A program made the position numbers and the translations under genes. Below are positions 30,579 through 39,607 of a stretch of DNA of 64,000 bases, piece by piece. Within the stretch, counting starts at the first letter, position 1. Every line of letters begins with the position of its first letter. This DNA comes from Kluyvera intermedia. Lineage in GTDB: Bacteria > Pseudomonadota > Gammaproteobacteria > Enterobacterales > Enterobacteriaceae. The stretch lies in assembly GCF_021440345.1 (NCBI RefSeq), contig NZ_JAKCNS010000047.1:31654-95653 (forward strand). The letters are read 5' to 3'. Below the pieces are notes generated by a model that was not told the origin of the DNA, made no database searches, and saw nothing but the letters and a program-made list of their open reading frames with translations.

Positions 30579-30975
30579 TTTACGCGTCTCCTGGCGCTCA
30601 CAGTGGCTCTCTTTACTGCTCCACGGTCTGGTGGCGGCATTCGTGTTGCTGATGCCATGGCCGTTGAGCTATACCCCGCTTTGGCTGCTGCTGCTTTCAT
30701 TGGTGGTGTTCGACTGCGTGCGTAGCCAACGGCGCATTCATTCACATCAAGGCGAGATTAAGCTGCTGATGGATTCCCGGCTGCGCTGGCGAAATCAGGA
30801 GTGGGATATTCTGGGTGCTCCGTGGATGTTAAGCTCGGGCATGATGCTGCGCATTCGGCGCTGTGGTGGCGGTCGGCGGCATCATTTGTGGCTAGCCGCT
30901 GACAGTATGAACCCGGAAGAGTGGCGCGACCTGCGGCGAATATTGTTGCAGCAGCCCGCGCCGAGCAAGCACTAA
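30559..30975 (+). CDS. cptA: CptA / YgfX family membrane protein
   Basis: A 138-residue protein with two adjacent N-terminal membrane helices (residues about 13-50) and a soluble C-terminal part. E. coli YgfX was reported as toxin CptA, affecting FtsZ and MreB, with SdhE (then CptB) as antitoxin; later work favours a flavinylation-related role for SdhE. Overlaps sdhE by 20 bases. The function is unsettled. Confidence 0.9.
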   Translation: MVLWQSDLRVSWRSQWLSLLLHGLVAAFVLLMPWPLSYTPLWLLLLSLVVFDCVRSQRRIHSHQGEIKLLMDSRLRWRNQEWDILGAPWMLSSGMMLRIRRCGGGRRHHLWLAADSMNPEEWRDLRRILLQQPAPSKH

Positions 30976-31493
30976 GAGAACTGTTCGGCCATTTCGCCGA
31001 GAATCTGTTCGCACCAGCTCTGAATACGTTCATCGCTCAGATCGTACTGGTTAGTTTCATCCAGCGCGAGACCGACAAATAGCTGTCCGTCGGCGATAAC
31101 CGGTTTCGGGCTGGTGAACTCATACCCGTCTGTTGGCCAGTAGCCGACAAATTTCACCGCTTTGGTGGCCAGCTTATCGTGCAGCATTCCCAGTGCGTCG
31201 AGGAACCACTCGCCGTAGCCGAGTTGGTCGCCCATGCCGTACAGCGCAACGATTTTACCTTCCAGATTGAGCGTATCCAGTTGCTCCCAGACCGCTTCCC
31301 AATCTTCCTGGATTTCACCGAAATCCCAGGTCGGGATCCCGAGAATCAGCACATCGTATTGCTCCATTAAGGTCGGAGAATCATCTTTTAGATTGTGCAA
31401 TGTGACCAGTTCCGGCCCGATAATGTCGCGAATTTTTTCCGCGGCCATCTCGGTGTAGCAGGTGCTGGAACCATAAAAAAGGCCAATATTCAT
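30972..31493 (-). CDS. fldB: Flavodoxin 2
   Basis: FMN electron carrier of 173 residues. The phosphate-binding loop is [11 protein letters not shown] at the N-terminus and the FMN-binding loops are visible in [14 protein letters not shown] and [14 protein letters not shown]. It belongs to the SoxRS regulon in E. coli. Its 3' end overlaps that of cptA by 4 bases in a convergent arrangement. Confidence 0.96.
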   Translation of the reverse strand: MNIGLFYGSSTCYTEMAAEKIRDIIGPELVTLHNLKDDSPTLMEQYDVLILGIPTWDFGEIQEDWEAVWEQLDTLNLEGKIVALYGMGDQLGYGEWFLDALGMLHDKLATKAVKFVGYWPTDGYEFTSPKPVIADGQLFVGLALDETNQYDLSDERIQSWCEQILGEMAEQFS

Positions 31494-31595
31494 GACTTAC
31501 AGCTCTCGATTCTTGCGATGACGATGCCGGTAGTGTACCAGAAAGGCATCTGAATCAGGCATAATGGTGCTGATTAAACACGCACAGGAGCCGAT

Positions 31596-32492
31596 GTGGA
31601 CAAGGACCTTGCACGAATCGAGCAGTTTCTCGATGCGCTGTGGCTGGAACGAAATCTGGCTGAAAATACCCTCAGCGCGTATCGGCGAGACCTGACGATG
31701 GTGGTTGAATGGTTGGCGCATCGCGGCCTCGCGCTTGAGAGCGCGCAAAGCGACGATCTGCAAAACCTGCTTGCCGAGCGCCAGCAGGGGGGATACAAGG
31801 CGACCAGTACTGCGCGGTTGCTCAGCGCCATGCGTCGCTTCTTCCAGCATCTGTACCGTGAAAAAATTCGTCAGGACGATCCCAGTGCGCTGCTGGCATC
31901 GCCTAAACTACCCCAGCGACTGCCGAAAGATCTGAGTGAAGCGCAGGTAGAAAGACTGTTGCAGGCTCCGGTGGTGGATCAACCGCTCGAGCTGCGCGAT
32001 AAGGCTATGCTTGAGGTACTGTATGCGACCGGGCTGCGCGTTTCGGAGCTGGTGGGCCTGACGATGAGCGACATCAGCCTGCGTCAGGGCGTGGTTCGGG
32101 TGATCGGGAAAGGAAATAAAGAGCGGCTGGTTCCCTTAGGAGAAGAGGCCGTCTATTGGGTGGAAAACTGGCTGGAGCATGGTCGGCCGTGGATGCTAAA
32201 CGGCGTAGCTATCGACGTGTTGTTCCCCAGCCAGCGCGCGCAGCAAATGACCCGTCAGACCTTTTGGCACCGTATTAAGCACTACGCCCAACTGGCCGGG
32301 ATTGATAGCGAAAAACTTTCACCGCACGTTTTACGTCACGCCTTTGCGACGCATCTGTTAAACCACGGCGCGGATCTACGCGTGGTGCAAATGCTGCTAG
32401 GGCATAGCGATCTGTCGACCACCCAAATTTATACGCACGTCGCGACAGAGCGCCTGCGTCAACTTCATCAACAGCACCATCCACGAGCATGA
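31596..32492 (+). CDS. xerD: Site-specific tyrosine recombinase XerD
   Basis: With XerC resolves chromosome dimers at dif under FtsK control. It has 298 residues, the E. coli length. The catalytic residues are present: Arg in TGLRVSELVG, Lys in IGKGNKER, His-x-x-Arg in SPHVLRHAF, His in LLGHSDLSTT and Tyr in TQIYTHVA. The start is GTG at 31596, after CAGGAG. First gene of xerD-dsbC-recJ. Confidence 0.97.
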   Translation: MDKDLARIEQFLDALWLERNLAENTLSAYRRDLTMVVEWLAHRGLALESAQSDDLQNLLAERQQGGYKATSTARLLSAMRRFFQHLYREKIRQDDPSALLASPKLPQRLPKDLSEAQVERLLQAPVVDQPLELRDKAMLEVLYATGLRVSELVGLTMSDISLRQGVVRVIGKGNKERLVPLGEEAVYWVENWLEHGRPWMLNGVAIDVLFPSQRAQQMTRQTFWHRIKHYAQLAGIDSEKLSPHVLRHAFATHLLNHGADLRVVQMLLGHSDLSTTQIYTHVATERLRQLHQQHHPRA

Positions 32493-32514
32493 TGCTGATT
32501 TAAAAGGACAGTTT

Positions 32515-33228
32515 ATGAAACAAGGTTTAATGATGTTCACCCTGTTGGCCGCCGCGTTCTCCGGCGTAGCGCATGCTGACGATGCTGCGATTAAGCAATC
32601 TCTGGCAAAACTGGGTGTGCAGAGTACTGATATTCAGCCAGCTCCGGTTGCGGGCATGAAAACCGTGCTGACCAACAGCGGCGTGCTGTACGTCACCGAA
32701 GACGGCAAACACATCATCCAGGGGCCAATGTATGACGTGAGCGGCGCACAGCCGGTTAACGTGACCAACGGTTTGCTGATGACCCACCTGAAAGCGCTGG
32801 AAAAAGAGATGATTGTCTACAAAGCGCCGCAGGAAAAACATGTGATCACCGTCTTTACCGACATCACCTGCGGCTATTGCCACAAGCTGCATGAAGAGAT
32901 GAAAGACTACAACGCGCTGGGGATCACCGTGCGCTATCTGGCCTTCCCACGCCAGGGCGTGCAAAGCCAGGCCGAGCAGGATATGAAAGCTATCTGGTGT
33001 GCCAAAGACCGCAACAAAGCCTTTGATGATGCAATGGGCGGCAAAGGCGTGCAGGCGGCAACCTGTGATATCGACATTGCTAACCACTACGCGCTGGGCG
33101 TGCAGTTTGGCATTAACGGTACGCCGGCTATCGTCCTCAACGACGGTTACGTGGTTCCGGGTTATCAAGGGCCAAAAGAGATGAAAGCCTTCCTCGACGA
33201 ACATAAAAAACAGACCAGCGGTAAATAA
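32515..33228 (+). CDS. dsbC: Thiol:disulfide interchange protein DsbC
   Basis: Periplasmic disulfide isomerase/reductase, a V-shaped dimer kept reduced by DsbD. It has 237 residues with a signal peptide ending SGVAHA before DDAAIKQ. The N-terminal dimerisation domain is followed by a thioredoxin fold with the active site CGYC. It lies 22 bases after xerD and 5 bases before recJ. Confidence 0.97.
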   Translation: MKQGLMMFTLLAAAFSGVAHADDAAIKQSLAKLGVQSTDIQPAPVAGMKTVLTNSGVLYVTEDGKHIIQGPMYDVSGAQPVNVTNGLLMTHLKALEKEMIVYKAPQEKHVITVFTDITCGYCHKLHEEMKDYNALGITVRYLAFPRQGVQSQAEQDMKAIWCAKDRNKAFDDAMGGKGVQAATCDIDIANHYALGVQFGINGTPAIVLNDGYVVPGYQGPKEMKAFLDEHKKQTSGK

Positions 33229-33233
33229 TTCGC

Positions 33234-34967
33234 GTGAAACCACAGACTCAACTTCGCCGCCGTGAGGTGGATGATTCAATCACGTTGCCCGACGACCTTT
33301 CACCGCTGTTGCGCCGTCTTTACGCCAGCCGCGGCGTGAAAACATCGGACGATCTGCAACGTGGCCTGAAGGGCATGTTGCACTGGCGTGACCTGACGGG
33401 CGTTGAAAAAGCCGTCGAAATGCTGCACGACGCCTTCGAGAAAAATCTGCGCATTATGGTGGTGGGCGATTTTGACGCCGATGGCGCGACCAGCACCGCC
33501 TTAAGTGTCCTGGCGCTGCGCGCGATGGGCTGCCAAAGCGTGGAGTATCTGGTACCTAATCGTTTTGAGGACGGCTACGGTTTAAGCCCGGAAGTGGTCG
33601 ATCAGGCCCACGCCCGCGGCGCGCAGATGATCATGACGGTGGATAATGGAATCTCTTCCCATGCTGGGGTCGATCATGCCCATAAACTGGGGATCGGCGT
33701 GCTAGTCACCGATCATCACCTGCCGGGCGACACGCTGCCCGCGGCCGATGCGATGGTCAACCCGAACCTTGCCGATTGCCCGTTTCCGTCCAAATCGCTG
33801 GCCGGGGTTGGCGTCGCGTTCTATCTGATGCTGGTACTGTGTAACCATCTGAAGGATAAGGGATGGTTTGATTCTCGTGGTATTGCCGTTCCGAAAATTG
33901 TTGAATTTCTCGACCTCGTCGCGCTCGGTACCGTGGCTGACGTGGTACCGCTGGATGCCAATAACCGTATCCTTACCTGGCAGGGCTTAAGCCGTATCCG
34001 CGCCGGGGTCTGCCGTCCGGGAATTAAAGCGCTGCTGGAGATTGCCAATCGTGATGCGTCAAAGCTGGTGGCCAGCGACCTCGGTTTTGCGCTGGGGCCG
34101 CGTCTGAATGCCGCCGGGCGCTTAGACGATATGTCGGTCGGCGTAGCGCTGCTGCTGTGCGATAACCTTGGCGAGGCGCGAGTGCTGGCCAATGAACTGG
34201 ATGCATTAAACCAGACGCGTAAAGAGATCGAACAGGGAATGCAGGCAGAAGCTCTGACCCTGTGCGAACAGCTTGAACGCAGCAGCGATGAGCTTCCCGG
34301 CGGGCTGGCGATGTATCACCCAGAGTGGCATCAGGGCGTTGTCGGTATCCTGGCCTCACGCATTAAAGAACGTTTCCATCGTCCGGTGATTGCGTTTGCA
34401 CCGGCGGGTAACGGCCAGTTGAAAGGTTCGGGGCGTTCCATTCAGGGGCTGCACATGCGCGACGCGCTGGAGCGTCTGGATACGCTATATCCAGGGCTGA
34501 TGCTGAAGTTTGGCGGCCACGCAATGGCGGCAGGGCTCTCTTTGGAAGAAGCGCGTTTCGATGAGTTCCAGCGCTATTTTGGCGAGCTGGTGACTGAATG
34601 GCTGGATCCGGCACTGTTGCAGGGAGAAATTCTCTCCGACGGTGAACTGAGTCCGCAGGAGATGACAATTGAGATGGCGCAGATGCTGCGCGAAGCCGGT
34701 CCGTGGGGACAGATGTTCCCGGAACCGCTCTTTGATGGCCGTTTCCGCCTGCTGCAACAGCGACTGGTGGGGGAACGTCATCTGAAAGTGATGGTGGAGC
34801 CGGTAGGTGGTGGTCCGCTGCTGGACGGCATTGCGTTTAACGTCGATACCGCCATCTGGCCAGATAACGGCGTGCGGGAAGTGACGCTGGCCTATCGGCT
34901 GGACATCAACGAATATCGCGGCAACCGCAGTTTACAGCTGATCATCGAGAATCTCTGGCCGATTTAG
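33234..34967 (+). CDS. recJ: Single-strand-specific 5'-3' exonuclease RecJ
   Basis: DHH-family nuclease acting in RecF-pathway repair and mismatch repair. It has 577 residues, the E. coli length. Metal-binding motifs are GDFDADGATST, VDNGISSH and TDHHLPGD, with a DHHA1-type region containing KFGGHAMAAG. The start codon is GTG at 33234, five bases after the dsbC stop. Confidence 0.97.
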   Translation: MKPQTQLRRREVDDSITLPDDLSPLLRRLYASRGVKTSDDLQRGLKGMLHWRDLTGVEKAVEMLHDAFEKNLRIMVVGDFDADGATSTALSVLALRAMGCQSVEYLVPNRFEDGYGLSPEVVDQAHARGAQMIMTVDNGISSHAGVDHAHKLGIGVLVTDHHLPGDTLPAADAMVNPNLADCPFPSKSLAGVGVAFYLMLVLCNHLKDKGWFDSRGIAVPKIVEFLDLVALGTVADVVPLDANNRILTWQGLSRIRAGVCRPGIKALLEIANRDASKLVASDLGFALGPRLNAAGRLDDMSVGVALLLCDNLGEARVLANELDALNQTRKEIEQGMQAEALTLCEQLERSSDELPGGLAMYHPEWHQGVVGILASRIKERFHRPVIAFAPAGNGQLKGSGRSIQGLHMRDALERLDTLYPGLMLKFGGHAMAAGLSLEEARFDEFQRYFGELVTEWLDPALLQGEILSDGELSPQEMTIEMAQMLREAGPWGQMFPEPLFDGRFRLLQQRLVGERHLKVMVEPVGGGPLLDGIAFNVDTAIWPDNGVREVTLAYRLDINEYRGNRSLQLIIENLWPI

Positions 34968-34986
34968 CACCTCTTTAACTGTAATT

Positions 34987-35016
34987 AAGAGCGGGAATCC
35001 GCTAAGATTCCGCTCT
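34987..35016 (+). terminator. Hairpin between recJ and prfB
   Basis: AAGAGCGG-GAATC and GATTCCGCTCTT pair with a short loop, then TATAACC. A possible attenuator within the recJ-prfB gap; T tract weak. Confidence 0.45.
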
Positions 35017-35056
35017 TATAACCGCATTTTTCTCGTCCATTAAAAGAAAATAGACC

Positions 35057-36155
35057 ATGTTTGAAATAAACCCGGTAAATAATCGCATTCAGGACCTCAC
35101 GGAGCGCTCCGACGTTCTTAGGGGGTATCTTTGACTATGATGCTAAGAAAGAGCGTCTGGAAGAAGTAAACGCCGAGCTGGAACAGCCGGATATCTGGAA
35201 CGAACCCGAACGCGCGCAGGCGCTGGGCAAAGAACGTTCTTCCCTTGAAGCCATTGTTGATACGCTCGACCAGATGTCTCAAGGTTTAGAAGATGTGACT
35301 GGCCTGCTGGAACTTGCCGTAGAAGCCGACGACGAAGAGACCTTCAACGAAGCCGTTGCTGAGCTGGACACGCTGGAAGATAAGCTGGCGCAGCTGGAAT
35401 TCCGTCGTATGTTCTCCGGTGAATATGACAGCGCGGATTGCTACATCGATATCCAGGCCGGTTCTGGCGGTACTGAAGCGCAGGACTGGGCAAGCATTCT
35501 CGAACGCATGTACTTGCGTTGGGCAGAAGCGCGCGGCTTTAAAACCGAAATTATTGAAGAGTCCGAAGGTGACGTGGCCGGGATTAAATCCGTGACCATC
35601 AAAATCTCCGGCGACTACGCGTACGGCTGGTTACGTACTGAAACCGGCGTTCACCGCCTGGTGCGTAAGAGCCCGTTTGACTCCGGCGGCCGTCGCCACA
35701 CCTCATTCAGCTCCGCGTTTGTTTACCCGGAAGTGGACGACGATATCGATATCGAGATCAATCCGGCAGACCTGCGTATCGACGTATACCGCGCGTCCGG
35801 TGCGGGTGGCCAGCACGTTAACCGTACGGAATCGGCGGTGCGTATTACCCACCTTCCGACCGGGATCGTGACGCAGTGTCAGAATGACCGTTCGCAGCAT
35901 AAGAACAAAGACCAGGCCATGAAGCAGATGAAAGCGAAGCTTTATGAACTGGAAATGCAGAAGAAGAATGCAGAAAAACAGGCGATGGAAGACACCAAGT
36001 CCGACATCGGCTGGGGTAGTCAGATTCGTTCCTATGTTCTGGACGATTCCCGCATTAAAGACCTGCGCACTGGGGTAGAAACCCGCAATACGCAGGCGGT
36101 ACTGGACGGAAGTCTGGATCAATTTATCGAAGCAAGTTTGAAAGCAGGGCTATGA
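35057..36155 (+). CDS. prfB: Peptide chain release factor 2 (programmed +1 frameshift)
   Basis: RF2 recognises UGA and UAA stop codons and triggers peptide release. The gene is read as 25 codons from ATG 35057, then a +1 shift at the in-frame TGA (35132-35134), continuing in the frame that ends at 36155, for 365 residues as in E. coli. Stop recognition is by the SPF motif (residues 205-207) and hydrolysis by GGQ (250-252). Residue 246 is Ala, the efficient form found outside E. coli K-12. Followed 9 bases later by lysS. Confidence 0.97.
35120..35135 (+). promoter_or_regulatory. prfB +1 frameshift signal
   Basis: AGGGGG acts as an internal Shine-Dalgarno three bases before the slip codon CTT, which precedes TGA and a C (CTTTGAC). 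When RF2 is scarce the ribosome slips from CTT to TTT and continues, giving autoregulation. Confidence 0.95.
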
Positions 36156-36164
36156 GGAACCAAC

Positions 36165-37682
36165 ATGTCTGAACAAAACGCACAAGGCGCTGACGAGGTA
36201 GTCGATCTTAATAACGAAATGAAGGCACGCCGCGAGAAGCTGGCTGCACTGCGTGAGCAGGGCATCCCGTTCCCAAATGATTTCCGCCGTGACCGTACCT
36301 CTGATCTTCTGCACGCTGACTTTGATAGCAAGGAAGGCGAAGAGCTGGAAGCTCTGAATATCGAAGTATCCGTGGCAGGTCGTATGATGACTCGCCGTAT
36401 CATGGGTAAAGCTTCTTTCGTTACCCTGCAGGACGTTGGCGGTCGTATTCAGCTGTATGTCGCGCGTGACGATCTGCCGGAAGGCGTCTACAACGAGCAG
36501 TTCAAGAAATGGGACCTCGGCGATATCCTGGGTGCCAAAGGTAAATTGTTCAAAACCAAAACCGGTGAACTGTCTATCCATTGCACCGAGCTGCGTCTGC
36601 TGACCAAAGCACTGCGCCCGCTGCCGGACAAATTCCACGGTCTGCAGGATCAGGAAGCACGCTATCGTCAGCGTTACCTGGACCTGATCTCTAACGATAC
36701 GTCGCGCAACACCTTCAAAGTGCGTTCCCAGATCCTCGCGGGTATTCGTGAGTTCATGGTTGGCCGCAACTTCATGGAAGTGGAAACCCCAATGATGCAG
36801 GTGATCCCTGGCGGCGCATCTGCCCGTCCGTTCATCACCCATCATAACGCGCTGGACCTGGACATGTACCTGCGTATTGCGCCGGAACTGTACCTGAAGC
36901 GTCTGGTGGTTGGCGGTTTCGAACGCGTGTTTGAAATTAACCGTAACTTCCGTAACGAAGGTATTTCTGTTCGCCATAACCCAGAGTTCACCATGATGGA
37001 ACTCTATATGGCGTACGCGGACTACAAAGACCTGATCGAACTGACTGAATCTCTGTTCCGTACGTTGGCGCAGAACATTCTGGGCAACACCGCGGTGCCT
37101 TACGGCGACCAGACTTTCGACTTCGGCAAGCCGTTCGAAAAACTGACCATGCGTGAAGCTATCAAGAAATATCGTCCGGAAACCGACATGGCTGACCTGG
37201 ATAACTTCGACTCCGCGAAGGCGATTGCTGAAAGCATCGGCGTTCATGTTGAGAAGAGCTGGGGTCTGGGCCGTATCGTGACCGAGATCTTCGAAGAAGT
37301 TGCCGAAGCGCATCTGATTCAGCCGACCTTCATCACCGAATACCCAGCAGAAGTTTCTCCGCTGGCGCGTCGTAATGATGAGAACCCGGAAATCACTGAC
37401 CGCTTTGAGTTCTTCATCGGCGGCCGCGAAATCGGTAACGGCTTCAGCGAGCTGAACGACGCAGAAGATCAGGCGCAGCGTTTCCAGGATCAGGTTAACG
37501 CGAAAGAAGCTGGCGATGACGAAGCGATGTTCTACGACGAAGACTACGTCACCGCGCTGGAACATGGTTTGCCGCCAACCGCAGGTCTGGGTATCGGTAT
37601 CGACCGTATGGTTATGCTGTTCACCAACAGCCATACCATCCGCGACGTGATTCTGTTCCCGGCAATGCGTCCGGTAAAATAA
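36165..37682 (+). CDS. lysS: Lysyl-tRNA synthetase
   Basis: Class II aminoacyl-tRNA synthetase, 505 residues as in E. coli. The N-terminal OB-fold anticodon-binding domain covers about residues 60-160. Class II motifs are seen in [10 protein letters not shown] (motif 1), [18 protein letters not shown] (motif 2) and [11 protein letters not shown] (motif 3). Co-transcribed with prfB and closed by the terminator at 37700. Confidence 0.97.
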   Translation: MSEQNAQGADEVVDLNNEMKARREKLAALREQGIPFPNDFRRDRTSDLLHADFDSKEGEELEALNIEVSVAGRMMTRRIMGKASFVTLQDVGGRIQLYVARDDLPEGVYNEQFKKWDLGDILGAKGKLFKTKTGELSIHCTELRLLTKALRPLPDKFHGLQDQEARYRQRYLDLISNDTSRNTFKVRSQILAGIREFMVGRNFMEVETPMMQVIPGGASARPFITHHNALDLDMYLRIAPELYLKRLVVGGFERVFEINRNFRNEGISVRHNPEFTMMELYMAYADYKDLIELTESLFRTLAQNILGNTAVPYGDQTFDFGKPFEKLTMREAIKKYRPETDMADLDNFDSAKAIAESIGVHVEKSWGLGRIVTEIFEEVAEAHLIQPTFITEYPAEVSPLARRNDENPEITDRFEFFIGGREIGNGFSELNDAEDQAQRFQDQVNAKEAGDDEAMFYDEDYVTALEHGLPPTAGLGIGIDRMVMLFTNSHTIRDVILFPAMRPVK

Positions 37683-37699
37683 TCGCTTCCGCGAAAAGC

Positions 37700-37727
37700 A
37701 AAAACCCGGTATTACCGGGTTTTTTTT
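37700..37727 (+). terminator. Rho-independent terminator after lysS
   Basis: AAAACCCGGT, ATT, ACCGGGTTTTTTTT. A strong stem with T tract between convergent lysS and idi; the A run also gives idi a terminator in the other direction. Confidence 0.9.
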
Positions 37728-37744
37728 CGTCTGTCATTTTGCGC

Positions 37745-38293
37745 TCAGGCTTGCTTTGCGAAATCGATAAACGCCAGCCGCGCATTCTCATCGTCGGCTT
37801 CCATGACCATCCATGGACTAAACGCCCATGGCGTTAGCGTCAGTGCGTCTAGCATGTCGGCAAGGTTGCACCACTGATACTCCATCACTTCATCGTGGTT
37901 TGCTAAAACGGCGCTGGTGACGCGTGCGGCATACACCGGGCAGACCTCATTCTCAACGATGCCGTTCGGCGCGACGGCGCGATAGCGGAAATCAGTTGCG
38001 ACGGGGGTAATATCGGTAATCTCGACGCCCAGCTCAAAGCGGCTGCGGCGGGTAATCGCCTGCTCGAAAGTTTCACCCTGCTGTGGGTGTCCGCACACCG
38101 AGTTGGTCCAAACGCCGGGCCAGGCGACCTTACTAAGCGAGCGGCGCGTTACCAGTAATTGGCCGCTTTCGTCGAATAACCAGCAAGAGAAGGCAAGGTG
38201 TAGCGGTGTGGAGAGGGTGTGAGCGGCGTACTTCTCCAGAATGCCTGAAGGTTTATCGTGCTCATCGAGCAAAATGACGTGTTCGCCAGTCAT
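37745..38293 (-). CDS. idi: Isopentenyl-diphosphate delta-isomerase (type I)
   Basis: Interconverts isopentenyl and dimethylallyl diphosphate, supplying isoprenoid synthesis. It has 182 residues, the E. coli length. The catalytic Cys is in SVCGHPQ and the catalytic Glu in VENEVCP, within a Nudix-like fold. ATG 38293 (MTGEHVILL) follows AGGAGTTG; the frame is open 11 codons further. Confidence 0.96.
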   Translation of the reverse strand: MTGEHVILLDEHDKPSGILEKYAAHTLSTPLHLAFSCWLFDESGQLLVTRRSLSKVAWPGVWTNSVCGHPQQGETFEQAITRRSRFELGVEITDITPVATDFRYRAVAPNGIVENEVCPVYAARVTSAVLANHDEVMEYQWCNLADMLDALTLTPWAFSPWMVMEADDENARLAFIDFAKQA

Positions 38294-38314
38294 GACAACT
38301 CCTGAAAATAAAAG

Positions 38315-38342
38315 ATGACCCGGCATAAACCCGCCGGGTCAT
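38315..38342 (-). other. Perfect 10-bp hairpin upstream of idi
   Basis: ATGACCCGGC and GCCGGGTCAT are perfect arms around an 8-base loop, 22 bases before the idi start. It would fall in the idi leader or promoter. It could be a solitary REP-like stem or a regulatory hairpin. Confidence 0.5.
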
Positions 38343-38542
38343 ATACTCAGGCGACCAGCGTAGCCCATAAATGGGGAAAAGGCATTACCAAAACAAGCCC
38401 TGGTAACATGTTGGCAACCGAGAGATAGCCAATCCCACTTTCCTGATACCAGCGCTCGCCAATCAACGCGACGGGTGGTTTAGCATCCGTCGTTACCCTG
38501 CTATCATAGTGTCCTCAACTATTCATGATCTGAGGATTCGTT

Positions 38543-39289
38543 TTGCGAGCAGGACGCCAAATTACTTCCCCAATACGCCTGTTGATGTGCCTGGTTATCG
38601 GGCTTGTGCTCTCTGGCTGTGCGGGTAATTCGTCTAACTCAGAGGGCAGCTACAGCGGCTCGGTTTACACCGTGAAGCGAGGGGATACGTTGTCGCGTAT
38701 TTCGCGCATGACCGGTACTAGCGTGCGCGATCTGGCGCGAATGAACGGTATTTCTCCGCCTTACACCATTGAGGTTGGGCAAAAGCTGAAGGTCAGCGGC
38801 GCGTCGAAATCATCGGGAAGTAAGAAATCGTCCTCCACCCAGACGGCAAAAGTCACGCCATCATCTGCGGTACCCAAATCGTCCTGGCCTCCTGTCGGAC
38901 AGCGCTGCTGGCGGTGGCCTGCAAGCGGTAAGGTCATCATGACCTATTCCACCTCGGAAGGGGGCAATAAGGGAATTGATATTGCCGGAACTCGTGGTCA
39001 GCCGATTTATGCGGCCGGTGCCGGGAAGGTGGTCTATGTTGGCAACCAGCTACGCGGTTACGGTAATCTGGTGATGATTAAGCATAACGAGGATTACATC
39101 ACCGCCTATGCCCATAACGATAAGCTGATGGTCAATAACGGCCAAAGCGTGAAGATTGGCCAGCAGATTGCCACCATGGGCAGTTCTGATGCTGACTCTG
39201 TAAGTCTCCATTTCCAGATTCGCTATCGGGCGACGGCGATTGATCCGCTGCGTTATCTGCCGCCTCAGGGCAGCAAACCGAAGTGCTAA
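38543..39289 (+). CDS. actS: Amidase activator lipoprotein ActS (YgeR)
   Basis: Outer-membrane-targeted LytM-domain lipoprotein that activates AmiC-type peptidoglycan amidases. It has 248 residues (E. coli 251). The lipobox is LSGCAG, a LysM domain follows (YTVKRGDTLSRISRMTG), then a degenerate M23 domain (NKGIDIAGTRG, SLHFQIRY). Degeneracy of the zinc site fits a role as activator rather than enzyme. The start appears to be TTG at 38543, after TGAGGA. It is the last core gene before the island. Confidence 0.92.
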   Translation: MRAGRQITSPIRLLMCLVIGLVLSGCAGNSSNSEGSYSGSVYTVKRGDTLSRISRMTGTSVRDLARMNGISPPYTIEVGQKLKVSGASKSSGSKKSSSTQTAKVTPSSAVPKSSWPPVGQRCWRWPASGKVIMTYSTSEGGNKGIDIAGTRGQPIYAAGAGKVVYVGNQLRGYGNLVMIKHNEDYITAYAHNDKLMVNNGQSVKIGQQIATMGSSDADSVSLHFQIRYRATAIDPLRYLPPQGSKPKC

Positions 39290-39369
39290 GCGGTTAATTT
39301 ACCACCACTTAACACGGTAAAGTCTTGCCAGACGAGGAGTAAGGTTTATAATGCTCCTCGCACACCTTA

Positions 39370-39443
39370 GCGGGCGTAGTTCAATGGTAGAACGAGAGCT
39401 TCCCAAGCTCTATACGAGGGTTCGATTCCCTTCGCCCGCTCCA
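39370..39443 (+). tRNA. glyU: tRNA-Gly (anticodon CCC)
   Basis: A 74-base cloverleaf: acceptor GCGGGCG pairs with CGCCCGC, the T arm is GAGGG-TTCGATT-CCCTT, and CCA is encoded. The anticodon CCC is at 39402-39404, reading GGG codons. Location next to actS (ygeR) is that of E. coli glyU. Its 3' part is the likely integration site of the island that starts directly after it. Confidence 0.96.
39421..39443 (+). other. Putative attL core (3' end of tRNA-Gly)
   Basis: P4-type integrases recombine within the 3' end of tRNA genes, which leaves the tRNA intact. The last 20 or so tRNA bases before the integrase are therefore the probable left attachment core. No second copy was found in the window, so attR must lie beyond it if it exists. 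Confidence 0.55.
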
Positions 39444-39557
39444 AACTCAAGTCTTCTGAAGTCTACCAAACTCAATTTTCCCTTGATAAATCAGCAGTTA
39501 TAGCATTCTATTAGTCTATTGAACTCAATTGTACTCCCCCAGGGTCAAGCTCAATGT

Positions 39558-39606
39558 GGGGGTATGGATGGGGGTATAATTGTACCCCCTGCTGAGAGGT
39601 ACCCCC
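39558..39606 (+). promoter_or_regulatory. Four GGGGGTA/TACCCCC arms upstream of the integrase
   Basis: Two direct GGGGGTA copies (39558-39564, 39570-39576) and two inverted TACCCCC copies (39583-39589, 39600-39606) end one base before the integrase ATG. The inner pair forms the perfect arms of GGGGGTATAATTGTACCCCC. Likely integrase or excisionase arm sites, or an autoregulatory operator. Upstream, CCAAACTCAA is repeated at 39441 and 39466. Confidence 0.6.
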
Positions 39607-39607
39607 A

